Assembly (NCBI GenBank): GCA_024697885.1
Contig: JAILSA010000292.1
Location: forward strand, 1-5,743
DNA: 5,743 nucleotides
Origin: Eubacterium sp.
GTDB lineage: Bacteria; Bacillota; Clostridia; Lachnospirales; Lachnospiraceae
Reading direction: 5' to 3'
This document shows, piece after piece, positions 5,719 to 5,743 of the stretch. The notes below the pieces were generated by a model that saw nothing but the letters and a program-made list of their open reading frames with translations, ran no database searches and was not told the origin of the DNA. The translations under genes and the position numbers were made by a program. Each line of letters opens with the position of its first letter. Position 1 is the stretch's first letter.

Positions 5719-5743
5719 ATGGGAAGATTTTTAGAATATCATC
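5719..5743 (+). CDS. Start of the next gene, product unknown (3' end outside window)
   Basis: ATG 5719 follows GGAGAGGTGA (5708-5717) and starts 20 bases after the DUF4430 gene stop, with no terminator between, so it is in the same operon. Only MGRFLEYH can be read. A short basic N-terminus ending in Tyr-His resembles the start of transmembrane (EcfT-type) components of energy-coupling factor transporters in related bacteria, but eight residues cannot support that assignment. Confidence 0.7.

Noticed and set aside
1..5743. tRNA or rRNA genes, CRISPR arrays, insertion sequences, attachment sites
   Set aside because: I saw no regularly spaced repeats, transposase-like frames, terminal inverted repeats or tRNA cloverleaf patterns. 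The tRNA-like signals at 1076-1302 belong to the T-box.

Overview
The window reads as a chromosomal segment of an anaerobic Firmicute, most likely a Clostridia member of the Lachnospiraceae type. The reasons are the moderate GC, the strong AGGAG-type ribosome binding sites, the T-box leader in front of thrS, a threonyl-tRNA synthetase without a TGS domain, a GH25 lipoprotein and a DUF4430 surface protein. The placement rests on recognition of protein families and not on a database search. All genes are on the + strand.

Layout: (1) Positions 1-106 are the 3' end of a gene whose last residues resemble the C-terminus of a dGTPase-like HD-domain triphosphohydrolase. (2) Positions 121-1023 encode a 300-residue GH25 muramidase-like lipoprotein, 14 bases downstream and probably cotranscribed with the first gene. 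(3) Positions 1020-1302 hold a consensus promoter (TTGACA, 17 bases, TAAAAT), whose -35 box overlaps the GH25 stop codon, and a complete T-box leader. The leader has a threonine (ACC) specifier candidate, a TGGAACCGCG T-box sequence and an intrinsic terminator. (4) Positions 1363-3252 are thrS (629 aa), followed after one base by pyrC (3254-4516, 420 aa). pyrC is followed by a strong intrinsic terminator (4577-4611). (5) A second near-consensus promoter (TTGACA, 17 bases, extended TATAAA) and a 7-bp inverted repeat lead into a TTG-initiated, membrane-anchored 331-aa protein with a Ser/Lys/Thr-rich linker and a C-terminal DUF4430 domain (4703-5698). (6) After 20 bases the next gene starts at 5719. 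Only its first eight residues are visible.

Working together: uncharged tRNA-Thr should release the T-box terminator, and thrS would then be read through into pyrC. This would put a pyrimidine biosynthetic enzyme (dihydroorotase) under threonine-tRNA control. The DUF4430 gene starts an independent operon with the following gene. That next gene could be a transporter component, but the visible sequence is too short to establish it.

Most of the window is ordinary housekeeping sequence. The most notable points are the thrS-pyrC coupling under a T-box, the ThrRS architecture (no TGS domain, about 40 residues inserted in the catalytic domain), the inverted repeat just downstream of the second promoter, and the nested stop/start arrangement at the TTG start. 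I see no clear previously undescribed system.
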